Source of the DNA: Thermococcus sp. MV5
GTDB taxonomy: Archaea > Methanobacteriota_B > Thermococci > Thermococcales > Thermococcaceae
Length of the DNA stretch: 64,000 nt
NCBI RefSeq assembly: GCF_012027425.1
Contig: NZ_SNUE01000002.1
Span: 248,001-312,000 of the forward strand
Reading direction: 5' to 3'
In this document: positions 43,626 to 55,272 of the stretch, in pieces
How positions within the stretch are numbered: the first letter of the stretch is position 1
How the letters are laid out: each line of letters begins with the position of its first letter
Notes under the pieces: generated by a model
The model's database searches: none
Seen by the model: only the letters and a program-made list of their open reading frames with translations
Told to the model about the DNA's origin: nothing
Made by a program: the position numbers and the translations under genes

Positions 43626-43979
43626 TCAACCAGCAATACCGCCTCTAAGAGCACTTTGAATCTGTTGGGTAAGTTCTTTAATTTTCTCATTAAGCTTTTG
43701 CTCCTGCCTTTCTAGGGCCTTTAAACGCACCTCAAGAGTTTCAATTTTCTCATTGAGTTCTCCTAAAGCCTTCGATTTTGTTGATCTGACTATTAGGGTG
43801 CCGACTGTTTTGTATATCGGACTCTCGTCCCCACTCTTCTCAATTTCCTCGAGGGCTTTTCTAGCATCATTAAGTTCAACTTGAATTCGTTGCTTTTGTT
43901 GAATAACAAGTTGAATCTGTTGCTGATAACTCTCCAATTGTCCTAACAATGCCTGCACTTGTGGTGGGATATTCTGCAT
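43626..43979 (-). CDS. pfdB: Prefoldin beta subunit
   Basis: The 117-residue protein is a coiled coil from end to end with a beta hairpin in the middle (Y-K-T-V-G-T-L-I-V-R-S near 56-66). The N-terminus I-P-P-Q-V-Q-A-L-L-G-Q-L-E-S-Y-Q-Q-Q-I-Q matches prefoldin beta of Thermococcales. With alpha it forms the jellyfish-shaped chaperone that hands unfolded proteins to the thermosome. Position between pcc1 and DUF3194 is the usual archaeal order. Confidence 0.95.
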   Translation of the reverse strand: MQNIPPQVQALLGQLESYQQQIQLVIQQKQRIQVELNDARKALEEIEKSGDESPIYKTVGTLIVRSTKSKALGELNEKIETLEVRLKALERQEQKLNEKIKELTQQIQSALRGGIAG

Positions 43980-44040
43980 AGCAACACCTCCATAATCGCA
44001 ATATCCGAGCTATACTCTCAAGGGACATTTAAATAGTTAA

Positions 44041-44283
44041 CTAAAGCTCGGTGATTTCAAGGGCCACTTTAATCCACCGGAGATAGGAATTAATTGTACC
44101 CCTTAAAGCAGAATTATCATCTGCTACAAAGTTTATTATTATTTTGGGCCCATTTAGAGAAAAATCCAATTTACTCCTTCTGTAAGGGACAGTTTTATGT
44201 TCAAAGAGAACACTCTCATAAACAACTCTTGCAACCTCTTCATTCGGAAATTCTATTTCAATTGAACCTCTTATTTTGCTCAT
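44041..44283 (-). CDS. pcc1: KEOPS complex subunit Pcc1
   Basis: The 80-residue protein has the CTAG/Pcc1 pattern: S-I-E-I-E-F-P-N-E-E-V-A-R-V-V-Y-E-S-V, then S-K-L-D-F-S-L-N-G and F-V-A-D-D-N-S-A-L-R-G-T-I-N-S-Y-L-R-W. Pcc1 dimerises the KEOPS complex that makes tRNA t6A. I chose the ATG overlapping the Brix stop as ATGA; the frame could extend 15 residues upstream but not into a conserved start. Confidence 0.9.
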   Translation of the reverse strand: MSKIRGSIEIEFPNEEVARVVYESVLFEHKTVPYRRSKLDFSLNGPKIIINFVADDNSALRGTINSYLRWIKVALEITEL

Positions 44284-44912
44284 GTGCCCTCGCTCCTCTT
44301 GATGCCAAGCTTTTCCTTGTAGTCCCATCTTCTACCGTCTTCCATTATCCATATTTTAACACTTATCAATGGGCCTACTGGTTTATCCTTTGAGACATCA
44401 AAACGATAAAAGTTCACCGCCATTCCTCTTGGATGACGTTCTATAACACCTAGAACATCAGTATTGTATTTATCGGCTATGTACTGGAGATTTCTATCAT
44501 CACGGGGTATAAACTTACCATTTGTGAGCTCAGCAAACACTTGAGCAAAAATAATATGATCAAGATCCACCCGTTTGGCCGTTGTTACAATAAATGGCAT
44601 TTCCTCTCTGATCAAACGAATGTTCCTAAATCCAATTTCTCTTTGAAGTTTAATGCCATGAAGGTATAGATATCCCATATATCCCCAATCATCAGGAGAA
44701 ACCTTAATAAAAGTCATTTTAAGGGGATTTCCTTTCCAGACATTTATAATTAATAGCCTCTCATACCCTCTATCATAAGCCTCAACAAGGAGATCCTGGA
44801 TAGTTTTCTTACCTCTAGTCAAATAGGTAGAATTTGGAAAAATACGCTCTAAGTCATGTCCAAAGCTTCTTGTCCTTCTTGTAGGTCTGTGGGATGTTGT
44901 TATCAGCATCAT
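44280..44912 (-). CDS. Brix-domain ribosome biogenesis protein
   Basis: The 210-residue product has the Brix signature: T-T-S-H-R-P-T-R-R-T-R-S-F near residue 5, L-L-I-I-N-V-W-K-G-N-P near 53-63 and F-A-E-L-T-N-G near 126. Archaeal Brix proteins resemble Imp4/Rpf2 and help fold pre-rRNA. It sits in the psmA-to-DHH ribosome/RNA operon directly before pcc1. Confidence 0.92.
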   Translation of the reverse strand: MMLITTSHRPTRRTRSFGHDLERIFPNSTYLTRGKKTIQDLLVEAYDRGYERLLIINVWKGNPLKMTFIKVSPDDWGYMGYLYLHGIKLQREIGFRNIRLIREEMPFIVTTAKRVDLDHIIFAQVFAELTNGKFIPRDDRNLQYIADKYNTDVLGVIERHPRGMAVNFYRFDVSKDKPVGPLISVKIWIMEDGRRWDYKEKLGIKRSEGT

Positions 44913-44980
44913 CTCTGATCACTTGTTGGTTTGTCAAAAACAGGTTATAAAGGTTTTTGATAGTTTTAAAAAAGCGCAAT

Positions 44981-45130
44981 TCAAATTGCTTTGACCCGTC
45001 TGCCTACCTTAGGTCTGGGCTTGTAAATTATCTTGGCCCCACAATAAGGACAGCGAATTTCTCGAACAATTGCTAAATCCATTTTAAATTCTTTTCCACA
45101 TTTTGCACATCTGTATAATGCTTCCACCAT
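44981..45130 (-). CDS. rpoP: RNA polymerase subunit P (Rpo12)
   Basis: The 49-residue protein has one zinc ribbon, Y-R-C-A-K-C-G-K-E-F and I-R-C-P-Y-C-G-A-K-I, matching the archaeal RNAP subunit related to eukaryotic RPB12/RPC10. It is too short for a 60-residue cutoff but its sequence and place between rpl37ae and brix are diagnostic. ATG follows GGTTGAC. Confidence 0.93.
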   Translation of the reverse strand: MVEALYRCAKCGKEFKMDLAIVREIRCPYCGAKIIYKPRPKVGRRVKAI

Positions 45131-45156
45131 GTCAACCACCAAAAAGGTTTAAGGGG

Positions 45157-45414
45157 TTATAGGCTTGAAACACCCCTCTTAGCAATTCTTCCAGCCGGTG
45201 TGGCTGGCAAATAAGCTCCTCCAGCAAATGTGGCACCACACTTTTGACACTGCCATATTCCTGTACTTATTCTCTTAACAGCTTTTCTTCCACATACTGG
45301 ACAGGTGTGTTTTTGCCTCATTTTCTCTTCTACTGCAGCCACTCTTCTTCTAATCTTAAGACCGTATCTTGGTCCAAATCTTCCAGCTGATCCGACTTTT
45401 TTAGTCCTTGGCAT
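45157..45414 (-). CDS. rpl37ae: 50S ribosomal protein L37Ae
   Basis: The 85-residue product contains [13 protein letters not shown] and the zinc finger C-P-V-C-G ... C-Q-K-C-G, then A-G-G-A-Y. These are L37Ae features. The start was set at the third in-frame ATG, which has GGGGTG at proper spacing. It is a protein of the large ribosomal subunit. Confidence 0.96.
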   Translation of the reverse strand: MPRTKKVGSAGRFGPRYGLKIRRRVAAVEEKMRQKHTCPVCGRKAVKRISTGIWQCQKCGATFAGGAYLPATPAGRIAKRGVSSL

Positions 45415-45615
45415 GATCATCACCCCTATGATCTTAAGTTGAAGGGTATTGAGAGAGTTTATTTAAAAGACTTTTCCTAAACCCAACTAAAAAACCAGAG
45501 TTTAGTTTATAAATCTTTTCTTGAAAGTTTATGAGTTAAAATTCCCCTCACTTTCCCTAATGTGAGAGTGAAAAAATACTTAACCATAAAAATTCAAAAG
45601 AAAAGCAAACGTTGC

Positions 45616-46425
45616 TCATTCTTTCTTCACTGCCTTGAGAATTTTTTCTCTAATTTCCTCTGCCTTTTTGTATGCGGTGTCTACAGCATATACTATTTCT
45701 TCAAGCTTAAAACTCCCGCCTTCACTCTTTTGAACTGCAGAGATATGCCCACTTTCATCCGTGGTTATGGTTAACTTTCCATCCATAACTTGCTCTTCTT
45801 CAAAGTTTGGATCTACAACTAGGGTGTTTCCTATCTTTGCGAAGCTTACTGGAATTGGAATCTTTGTTACTGGAAGTTTTTCATACTCATCCAGGGTTGT
45901 CACTTCCTCGGTTTCCTCATTATACTCCACTTTCGGAATCTTTGCGCTCAACAATGCTGCAATTGCACCAATTCCTGAGGCATCTAAAAGATTTCCGTCG
46001 TGGTCCAACACATGAACATCTATGAAGATGACTCTAACAAGTTTTCCAGGAACTATGACAAGTTTCTCCAAGTCAATTGCTTGGCTTTCTCTTATTCCTC
46101 TATCCACGACTCTTGCGAGTTCTATTGCCCTTTCATCGGGTGGACCTGGCTCAAAAGTAGGTGAAGCTAATGGGACAAATTCGACGTTAGTGGTTATTAC
46201 ACCCATATTTGGCAAATCCGGGAATGGTTCTCCCAAATCAACTTTTATACCAACAAGTACTTGAGTGTCTCCGAGTTTTACCAGAGCAGAGCCTTCTGCT
46301 TTTTCTATGACATCCGTCTCAATCGTTAATGGTCTCACGTCCCCCAAGCCTCTTCCATCTATCCTCTTCTCTTCCTTTAGAAGCTGCAAAATATGATCTT
46401 TCATTATTGATGCCATTACTTCCAT
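45616..46425 (-). CDS. rrp42: Exosome subunit Rrp42
   Basis: This 269-residue RNase PH-fold protein has K-R-I-D-G-R-G-L-G-D-V-R-P-L near 20-33, D-L-G-E-P-F-P-D near 63-70, P-G-P-P-D-E-R-A-I-E-L near 93-103 and the V-H-V-L-D-H-D-G-N-L-L-D-A near 139-151. Rrp42 lacks the catalytic residues and forms the hexameric ring with Rrp41. I chose the ATG after GGTAGGTGAG; a GTG three codons upstream overlaps the Rrp41 stop. Confidence 0.96.
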   Translation of the reverse strand: MEVMASIMKDHILQLLKEEKRIDGRGLGDVRPLTIETDVIEKAEGSALVKLGDTQVLVGIKVDLGEPFPDLPNMGVITTNVEFVPLASPTFEPGPPDERAIELARVVDRGIRESQAIDLEKLVIVPGKLVRVIFIDVHVLDHDGNLLDASGIGAIAALLSAKIPKVEYNEETEEVTTLDEYEKLPVTKIPIPVSFAKIGNTLVVDPNFEEEQVMDGKLTITTDESGHISAVQKSEGGSFKLEEIVYAVDTAYKKAEEIREKILKAVKKE

Positions 46426-46426
46426 T

Positions 46427-47170
46427 TCACTCACCTACCTCTTGTGCTATTTTGAGATACTTTTCCTTTAGGGCCTCTCTCTGTTTCTGATAAACTGCTT
46501 TTGCACCTTTTATTGCAAGTCTCACGGCTTCAAGGAATTCATCTTTTGTTAGATAACCATCCATTTGAAGTAGAGTTATGTCATTCTTTATTGGCATTAT
46601 CGCCACTGGCACATCAGCTTCTCCGTAATTGTCCTCTTCCTTGTTGAGATCCAGTACTATCTCACCATCGATCTTCCCCGCAGCGCATGCTGCAACAAGG
46701 TCTCTCATTGGAACTCCTGCATCGGCCAAAGCAAGCGAAGCTGCTGTAATCCCCGCCACCCTAGTTCCTGCGTCAGCCTGAAGAACTTCTATAAAAATAT
46801 CTACTGATGTTCTTGGGAAAAGCTCGAGGATAACTGCCGGCTCTAGAGCACCTCTTATGACTTTACTTATTTCCACGCTTCTTCTATCTGGTCCGGGTTT
46901 TTTTCTCTCTTCGACACTAAATGGCGCCATATTATATCTTACCCTCAGAATAGCCCTATCCGGTTTTTGAAGATGTTTTGGATGAATCTCTCTGGGCCCA
47001 TACACAGCAGCCATTACTTTATTCTTTCCCCACTCAACATAAGCAGAACCATCTGCGCTTTTAAGCACTCCAACTTCCATTTTTATTTTCCTAAGTTCAT
47101 ACTTTTTCCTTCCATCAATCCTGTATCCATTCTCATCAATAAGCTTAAGCCCTTCCGGTTTTCCCATCAT
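46427..47170 (-). CDS. rrp41: Exosome catalytic subunit Rrp41
   Basis: The 247-residue RNase PH-fold subunit has R-I-D-G-R-K near 17-22, G-P-R-E near 55-58, the R-R-S-V-E-I-S near 96 and [12 protein letters not shown] near 133-144, with the catalytic Asp region D-L-N-K-E-E-D near 175. It degrades or tails RNA 3' ends in a phosphate-dependent manner. It overlaps the stop of rrp4 as ATGA. Confidence 0.96.
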   Translation of the reverse strand: MMGKPEGLKLIDENGYRIDGRKKYELRKIKMEVGVLKSADGSAYVEWGKNKVMAAVYGPREIHPKHLQKPDRAILRVRYNMAPFSVEERKKPGPDRRSVEISKVIRGALEPAVILELFPRTSVDIFIEVLQADAGTRVAGITAASLALADAGVPMRDLVAACAAGKIDGEIVLDLNKEEDNYGEADVPVAIMPIKNDITLLQMDGYLTKDEFLEAVRLAIKGAKAVYQKQREALKEKYLKIAQEVGE

Positions 47171-47922
47171 TCTTCTTCACCTTCTTTTAATTGAGGTACT
47201 TCTTCAATAATCCCTTGTTCTTTAAGTTCGTTTAATCTCTGAAACAGCATTTCTTTAACCCTATCTGTCAATCCCTGAGTGTGACTTTCCCTGTTTACTT
47301 TAAAAATGGCTTCTATGGCCAATTTTTCAAGTTCTTCTTTCCTTCCGCTGACCCAAACCCATCCATTCTGGCCTACTATAATTCTGGTCCCTGTAAGATT
47401 CTTTATCAGGTTTATCATTGAACCACCTTTTCCTATCAAACGAGGAACCTTTGAAGGTGTTATTTTCACCAGTTGACCTCCTTTTAACGGCCCACCACTA
47501 AAGGGCATGCCTTTTGTCATCAGGTCAATCTGATTAATTTCGTTAAACGCTTTTACTTTCGCGTATATTATGTCTCCTATATCAAATATTTTCCTCAAAT
47601 CAGTCTTTAGAATATCAACTCTTCCTTCCACAGCATCTTGTATTCTAAGCCCAGCTTGATAGGGTGCACCGATGTCAACAATCCAGTTTGAGAACTTTAC
47701 ATCAATTATTTTGCCAATTACTGAATCTCCGACCTCTGGTATATACGGGCCTTCAAGAGGTACCACCGATACAGTGTCATTTGAGACTCTAACCAACCCC
47801 ACAACGGTTGAGTATATTCGACTGCCTTCTTTAAAAGTTCCTCTTCCATTTTTGAATGGTCCTTGTGCCAGAAGTGTCCCTGGAACCACTAAATCCTTAT
47901 TTTTTACAAAAATCTTCCTCAT
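47167..47922 (-). CDS. rrp4: Exosome RNA-binding subunit Rrp4
   Basis: The 251-residue protein has the N-terminal domain ([10 protein letters not shown]), an S1 domain ([12 protein letters not shown] near 66-77) and a KH domain with [13 protein letters not shown] near 159-171. It caps the exosome ring and selects RNA substrates, favouring poly(A). It overlaps sbds and rrp41 by four bases. Confidence 0.96.
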   Translation of the reverse strand: MRKIFVKNKDLVVPGTLLAQGPFKNGRGTFKEGSRIYSTVVGLVRVSNDTVSVVPLEGPYIPEVGDSVIGKIIDVKFSNWIVDIGAPYQAGLRIQDAVEGRVDILKTDLRKIFDIGDIIYAKVKAFNEINQIDLMTKGMPFSGGPLKGGQLVKITPSKVPRLIGKGGSMINLIKNLTGTRIIVGQNGWVWVSGRKEELEKLAIEAIFKVNRESHTQGLTDRVKEMLFQRLNELKEQGIIEEVPQLKEGEEE

Positions 47923-48629
47923 AGTCCCTTCCTCTCTATAAGTTTAGTTACAACTGTGCCCTTTGTAAGGGCATTCAGTTTCTCATAAAATTCTTCTTCA
48001 ATTCCTCCAGGAATTTCAATTAAAAACATCCAAGAGCCATCGCCTGCCCATTCCTCTCTCTTTATTTTTCCAAATTTTCTTACTTCCCCATAAGCTTTCC
48101 CTGTGTACTCTGAGGGTATCTTAACTGCTATTACTTTGGTCTCAATCTTTAATGGCAAAACTCTTCTCAAGGCTTTTATTGCATCTGGAACCTGTGTCTC
48201 TGCATCTTTAAATATGTCTACTCTAGTTCCTACTTCTTCCATTGCTTTGAGAATCCTCTCAGGAGGATGAGGATAGCCAGTTCTCGGATCAACCGCATGT
48301 CGGTGAATTATCATGGCTATCTGTCTCTTCTTCTCCTCAAGCATCCGTCTTCTCTGCTCTGCTGTAAGCTGAACTTCTCCCTTTCGAAGAATTATTTTTG
48401 CAACTTCATATGGATCACTTGTTCCAAAAATCTTTTCCATTTCATGTTCACTTGCTTTATCTCCCTTATGAGCATCTTTAAAAATATAAGGAGTAGCAAG
48501 AATCTCCTCTACTGGAACTTCTCTGCCTTCTTTGAAGTCCCTAGCTAGATATGGATCCACTAATATCTCAAAAATCTCTCCATGTGTTTTCAATCGAGCT
48601 ATCACTGCTTTGTCGAGACTTACTGGCAT
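47919..48629 (-). CDS. sbds: SBDS/Sdo1 ribosome maturation protein
   Basis: The 236-residue product contains the three SBDS domains: N-terminal [11 protein letters not shown] near 14-24, central [11 protein letters not shown] near 93-103 and [11 protein letters not shown] near 120, and a C-terminal ferredoxin-like fold. It helps release aIF6 from the large subunit. Its ATG follows GAGGTGGTTAATA, 11 bp after psmA. Confidence 0.95.
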   Translation of the reverse strand: MPVSLDKAVIARLKTHGEIFEILVDPYLARDFKEGREVPVEEILATPYIFKDAHKGDKASEHEMEKIFGTSDPYEVAKIILRKGEVQLTAEQRRRMLEEKKRQIAMIIHRHAVDPRTGYPHPPERILKAMEEVGTRVDIFKDAETQVPDAIKALRRVLPLKIETKVIAVKIPSEYTGKAYGEVRKFGKIKREEWAGDGSWMFLIEIPGGIEEEFYEKLNALTKGTVVTKLIERKGL

Positions 48630-48640
48630 TATTAACCACC

Positions 48641-49423
48641 TCAGTAGTTACTATCCAATTCACTATAGTCCTCTTCTTTCTCTGGAACTTCTTCTGCCTC
48701 AGCTTCCTTTAAAGCCTCTTCAAGGCATTTAGCTACTTTTTCTGGACTTATCTTCTTGAATTTTTTCTCCTCCACGGTAATTACTGCAACTTCAATGTTT
48801 TCTGGAGTGGGTTCTTCTATTATCTTTGAAAGTGCCAAAACTGCTAGCTTAATAGCCTCCTCAAGAGTCATGTCATCCTTGTATTTTTCCTCAAAAATTG
48901 CCATTGCCGTGTTTCTTCCACTCCCTATTGCCACAGCTTTCCACTCAAAATAAGCCCCACTTGGATCAGTTTCGAATAGCTCTGGCTTTTCATTTACGCC
49001 TGCCATTAAAAGAGCTGCACCAAAGGGCCTAACACCACCATATTGGGTGTGCATCTGCTTTAAGTCACATATCTTTTTAACAAGAACTGTTAAAGGAACA
49101 GGTTCACCATAGGTTAAACGATGAATTTGAGCTTCTAACCGAGCTCTGTCCACAAGAACTCTAGCATCAGCTATTATACCACTTGAAGCCGCTGCTATAT
49201 GTTCGTCAATTTGGAAGATCTTTTCATAACTCTCTGGTTCTATGAGTTTGCTCGTGACTCTTTTCTCTACGGCTAAAACGACACCATCTTTACACTTTAC
49301 TCCTACTGCAGTAGCGCCCCTCTTAACAGCCTCTCTTGCGTATTGAACTTGGAAAAGCCTTCCATCAGGACTGAAAACTGTTATTGCCCTATCATACCCG
49401 GCTTGTGGTGGTACAAATGCCAT
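48641..49423 (-). CDS. psmA: Proteasome alpha subunit
   Basis: The 260-residue protein opens with the alpha-subunit N-terminus [25 protein letters not shown]. It shows G-I-I-A-D-A-R near 78-84 and G-G-V-R-P-F-G-A near 129-136. Seven alpha subunits form the outer ring of the 20S proteasome. The acidic C-terminus is typical. ATG follows GAGGTGATGGAAA. This is the first gene of the long RNA-processing operon. Confidence 0.96.
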   Translation of the reverse strand: MAFVPPQAGYDRAITVFSPDGRLFQVQYAREAVKRGATAVGVKCKDGVVLAVEKRVTSKLIEPESYEKIFQIDEHIAAASSGIIADARVLVDRARLEAQIHRLTYGEPVPLTVLVKKICDLKQMHTQYGGVRPFGAALLMAGVNEKPELFETDPSGAYFEWKAVAIGSGRNTAMAIFEEKYKDDMTLEEAIKLAVLALSKIIEEPTPENIEVAVITVEEKKFKKISPEKVAKCLEEALKEAEAEEVPEKEEDYSELDSNY

Positions 49424-49541
49424 TTTCCATCACCTCTAAAGTTATCGTAATCTGGTTATGTTAGAGATTTCTTCACTCCCTTTATATACTCTCCGATTTT
49501 AGATATTTTAAGTGAGGATAATTAAATTTTTTCCCTATCTT

Positions 49542-49904
49542 TCATTTCCATCCGAACTCTCGCAAGAATTTGATTTTAAGTCTTTTTATAGTGCCTGAGA
49601 CACCAAGGCTTCTTATAATAGCTTTAGAACCATTTATTTCAGTCACCAGGGAAAATGCAAAGCGAAGCTCTTCAACATATTTTCTATCACACCTAACAAT
49701 GCCTGTTTGAGTGTTTTCATTAAATCTTATAAACCAAGGTTTTGTTTTTGCTGTTCCAAGTTCTCCTAGAGTTCTAAGGGAAGCCTCCCATATTGCTCTC
49801 TTTATTTCATCTTTTTTAAAGGGTCTTTCTCCAATAACATGAAACGCTATATACCGATACTTATCCCTTAGTGTCGGAGGTAGTGTTCTAGGTTTCTCTC
49901 TCAT
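49542..49904 (-). CDS. rnp2: RNase P protein component 2 (Pop5)
   Basis: This 120-residue protein carries [14 protein letters not shown] near residues 7-20, the [15 protein letters not shown] region near 37-51 and a basic tail ending F-L-R-E-F-G-W-K. Pop5 binds the RNase P RNA with Rpp30 to mature tRNA 5' ends. The ATG giving M-R-E-K-P-R-T was preferred over an upstream codon. The 49424-49541 stretch before psmA holds no further gene. Confidence 0.9.
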   Translation of the reverse strand: MREKPRTLPPTLRDKYRYIAFHVIGERPFKKDEIKRAIWEASLRTLGELGTAKTKPWFIRFNENTQTGIVRCDRKYVEELRFAFSLVTEINGSKAIIRSLGVSGTIKRLKIKFLREFGWK

Positions 49905-49979
49905 AGCACAAATCACTTCACATAGGGATTTATTAAATTATCTCAAGCTTTTTATATATGAGTAACAAAGTCCCAATTG

Positions 49980-51134
49980 ATGAGACGAGGTATTGCAGAG
50001 CTCCCCCTCCATGGGGGCCATGTTCCTCACTGGCTTGCTCTAAGGATGAAGAGACTAGCTAACCTTGTGATAAAACTTCTTATAGACGAATATGGTACTC
50101 AAGGGGTTCTTGAGAGACTCGCAGATCCTATCTGGTTCCAGGCACTTAACAATCTGATTGGTATGGACTGGGATTCCTCAGGAAGTACTACTGTCACCGC
50201 TGGCATCCTAAAAGAAATCTTGTCAAAAGAAGATTTAGGGATAAAAGCTGCTGGTGGAAAGGGGGCAAAAAGCAGAAATACTCCACGAGAACTTGAGCAA
50301 ATAAGTAAAATCTACGATTTAAATCCCAACAAATACATAAGAACATCAAAACTCGTTGCCAAAGTTGATAGTGTTGCTCTCCAGAATGGATACCAACTTT
50401 ACCATCATGTCTTTTTTGTAGATCAAGAAGGAAGATGGGCCATAGTACAACAAGGGATGAATTCCCAAGTTAAACTCGCTCGGCGATATCACTGGTTCTC
50501 TGAAAAAATCGAGTCATTTACCTTAGAGCCTCACAAGGGAATAAGTGGGATACAAGGTGACTATGCTCTTAATACTATTGCCAAAGAAGCAAAAGAATAC
50601 CAAAAGAGCCTTTTAGATATAATCTCTGAAAATCCCACTAAAATCGAACGTGAGATCAAGAGCGTAGAAGCCCTTACAAAGGGGTATGCTCCTTTATTTT
50701 ATAAGCCGTATGAAAAGAGAAAAGTTATACCTCTATTTGAGAGATATCAGAGCTTTGGTAAGCTCGAGCTTAATAAAAGAGCCCTTGAATTAGCAAGGGA
50801 GCTAAGTGTGAATAATTACGAGGAGTTACTCCTCATAAAAGGTCTTGGCCCAAGCACACTACGAGCTTTGTCTTTGGTTCTTGAATTAATTTACGATGTT
50901 CACCCCTCCTGGAAGGACCCTGTTACTCATCCTCCAGATCCGTTTAAGTTTGCTTACGCAGTTGGAGGAAAAGATCGGGTCCCATTCCCTATAGAGAAGA
51001 AAACCTATGACGAATTAAACTCCTTTTTAGAGCTCCTTCTAGAGAAAGGAAAGGAAAAAAGAGAATTGGCAAAACAAGTGACAAAAATAACCAAAAAATG
51101 GAAGTTTCCAGGGGAAGAAAAAAGACCCACTTGA
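49980..51134 (+). CDS. DUF763 family protein
   Basis: The 384-residue protein has the DUF763 hallmarks: R-R-G-I-A-E-L-P-L-H-G-G-H-V-P-H-W-L near residues 2-19, G-T-Q-G-V-L-E-R-L-A-D-P-I-W-F-Q-A-L near 39-56, the G-M-D-W-D-S-S-G-S-T near 61-70, G-G-K-G-A-K-S-R-N-T-P near 91-101 and a helix-hairpin-helix-like K-G-L-G-P-S-T near 286. The domain is found in bacteria and archaea and is uncharacterised; the last motif suggests nucleic acid contact. The ATG after TTG was chosen. Confidence 0.85.
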   Translation: MRRGIAELPLHGGHVPHWLALRMKRLANLVIKLLIDEYGTQGVLERLADPIWFQALNNLIGMDWDSSGSTTVTAGILKEILSKEDLGIKAAGGKGAKSRNTPRELEQISKIYDLNPNKYIRTSKLVAKVDSVALQNGYQLYHHVFFVDQEGRWAIVQQGMNSQVKLARRYHWFSEKIESFTLEPHKGISGIQGDYALNTIAKEAKEYQKSLLDIISENPTKIEREIKSVEALTKGYAPLFYKPYEKRKVIPLFERYQSFGKLELNKRALELARELSVNNYEELLLIKGLGPSTLRALSLVLELIYDVHPSWKDPVTHPPDPFKFAYAVGGKDRVPFPIEKKTYDELNSFLELLLEKGKEKRELAKQVTKITKKWKFPGEEKRPT

Positions 51135-51171
51135 ACGAAATTTATACACTTAAAAGCTTGTTTGAGTTGTA

Positions 51172-51248
51172 TGGTGGGCCCGCGGGGATTCGAACCCCGG
51201 ACCTCCACCTCGTAAGGGTGGCGTCATAACCATCTAGACCACGGGCCC
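51172..51248 (-). tRNA. tRNA-Val (UAC anticodon), CCA encoded
   Basis: Read on the minus strand, GGGCCCG pairs with CGGGCCC to form the acceptor stem and is followed by A and the encoded CCA. The D-loop (GTCTAGATGG...), the anticodon stem CCACC/GGTGG with loop CTTACGA (anticodon TAC) and the T-arm CGGGG-TTCGAAT-CCCCG are all visible. It decodes GUA valine codons. No intron is seen. Confidence 0.97.
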
Positions 51249-51345
51249 GCCCAAAGCATTAAAGTCAAAGTCCAAATATAAATCTTTCGCTTAAAACGTG
51301 TGTCTTCAACTCACTTTTCATGCCTAGGAAAATGTTTTTCAGAGG

Positions 51346-51687
51346 ATGAAACCTAAGATTTATAAGGGTTCTAAAATATTCCCAAGCGAGGCGAGATCGG
51401 TGGAACGAGAGATCACCGAAGAAAAACTGAAGAAATATTTTGAAATCACAAAAAAAGCTCTTGAAACGCTTGAAATAGCAGTACATGAAAAAAGCACTCT
51501 TTTTGCTGTGGCGCAAGACTTTTTAACTATGGCAAAAAGCTATTATAGCGATGCTGAATACTACTACAAAAAAGGAGATTATGTGACAGCATTCGCCGCT
51601 TTAAACTATGCACATGGCTTTATTGATGCAGGAGTAAGACTTGGAGTATTTAAAGGAGAAGACGACAGATTATTTGCATTCGGGTGA
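51346..51687 (+). CDS. DUF357 family protein
   Basis: This 113-residue, mainly helical protein contains L-T-M-A-K-S-Y-Y-S-D-A-E-Y-Y-Y-K-K-G-D-Y-V-T-A-F-A-A-L-N-Y-A-H-G-F-I-D-A-G, the DUF357 signature. The function is unknown. The true start may be the GTG at 51400, just before the conserved part, instead of the first ATG. It is joined to the DUF555 gene by 5 bp spacing. Confidence 0.85.
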   Translation: MKPKIYKGSKIFPSEARSVEREITEEKLKKYFEITKKALETLEIAVHEKSTLFAVAQDFLTMAKSYYSDAEYYYKKGDYVTAFAALNYAHGFIDAGVRLGVFKGEDDRLFAFG

Positions 51688-51692
51688 GGAAA

Positions 51693-52085
51693 ATGGGAGA
51701 TTATGTAGTTATCCTTGAGGCCCCAATAATAGTGAGAGAAGTTGAAAGTCCAGACGATGCAATAAATGTTGCGGTTTCAAAAGTAGCAAAGGCATTAAAT
51801 AAGGAGAAATTGGACTTTGTAAGGGTGGAAATAGGCTACTCTCAATGTCCAGTGTGTGGTTCCCCGTTTGAGAGTGCTTTTGTTATTGGAAATATAGGTC
51901 TTGTTGGGATTTATTTAACTTTGAAAGTTTTCAATGCTCAAAGTCTCGAACATGCAGAGAGGATAGCCAAAGCGGTTGTTGGAAAAGCTCTAAAGAAAGT
52001 ACCATTGAAGGTTTTTGAGATAAAAGAGCTCCACAATGGAAAAGAGAAAATTGGGATCGAGCTTAATAACAATAATAATCCCTAG
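51693..52085 (+). CDS. DUF555/UPF0212 family protein
   Basis: The 130-residue protein shows the DUF555 pattern: D-Y-V-V-I-L-E-A-P-I-I-V-R-E-V near 3-17, D-A-I-N-V-A-V-S-K-V-A near 23-33 and the metal-binding-like C-P-V-C-G near 53. It is archaeal and uncharacterised. The ATG after GGTGAGGAAA overlaps closely with the DUF357 stop, so the two are co-transcribed. The end is an asparagine-rich tail. Confidence 0.87.
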   Translation: MGDYVVILEAPIIVREVESPDDAINVAVSKVAKALNKEKLDFVRVEIGYSQCPVCGSPFESAFVIGNIGLVGIYLTLKVFNAQSLEHAERIAKAVVGKALKKVPLKVFEIKELHNGKEKIGIELNNNNNP

Positions 52086-52157
52086 ATCCGCCATTTATGT
52101 TTCCCATTTTTTGAGGGGGTTTATAATTTGGATTTTATTGTTTTTAGATTTTTCTAA

Positions 52158-54703
<2,546 letters not shown>

Positions 54704-54757
54704 CAGAAAAAATAAGGGAGTTAACGTTTTAAGAGTTTTGGAGAGAAAGGGAAAAGA

Positions 54758-54765
54758 TTTATAAG
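54758..54765 (+). promoter_or_regulatory. TATA box for the S8e gene
   Basis: TTTATAAG lies about 50 bp upstream of the S8e start, preceded by GAAAAGA as a plausible BRE. This matches other ribosomal protein promoters in Thermococcales. Confidence 0.5.
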
Positions 54766-54814
54766 CAAATCTCTAAAATGCCCATAGGGTTAAGATCATC
54801 ATGAGGTGAGAGTT

Positions 54815-55207
54815 ATGGCTATCTGGCAGGGAAGATCACTCAAAAAACCTTCAGGTGGAAGAATCATATTTGCAAGAAAGAAGAGAAAGAGGGAACTTGG
54901 AAGAGAGCCAGCATTTACAAGGGTGGTTGAAGATAAGGAAGAAAGAAAGATCATAAGAACCTACGGGGGTAACAGAAAGGTCAGATTGGTTAAGGCACTC
55001 TATGCAAACGTCTTTGAAAATGGAAAAGGCAAGAAAGTAAAGATAATCAGCGTTGTTGAGAACCCAGCAAACAGGCAATACGTAAGAAGAAACATTATCA
55101 CAAAAGGTGCAATAATCCAAACAGAAATTGGAAAAGCCTTAGTGACATCAAGACCTGGCCAAGAGGGTATTGTAAACGCAATACTTATAAAAGAGGAAAG
55201 TGCCTGA
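54815..55207 (+). CDS. rps8e: 30S ribosomal protein S8e
   Basis: The 130-residue protein begins [13 protein letters not shown] and has G-G-N-R-K-V-R-L near 51-58 and [16 protein letters not shown] near 82-97, diagnostic of archaeal S8e. The ATG after ATGAGGTGAGAGTT was chosen; the upstream GTG is part of the ribosome binding site. It is a component of the small ribosomal subunit. Confidence 0.97.
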   Translation: MAIWQGRSLKKPSGGRIIFARKKRKRELGREPAFTRVVEDKEERKIIRTYGGNRKVRLVKALYANVFENGKGKKVKIISVVENPANRQYVRRNIITKGAIIQTEIGKALVTSRPGQEGIVNAILIKEESA

Positions 55208-55272
55208 TTTCTCTCTTTTTCTGCGAATTCTTTATATCCCTTAAACACATATTTTTACTTAGGTGTAGACAA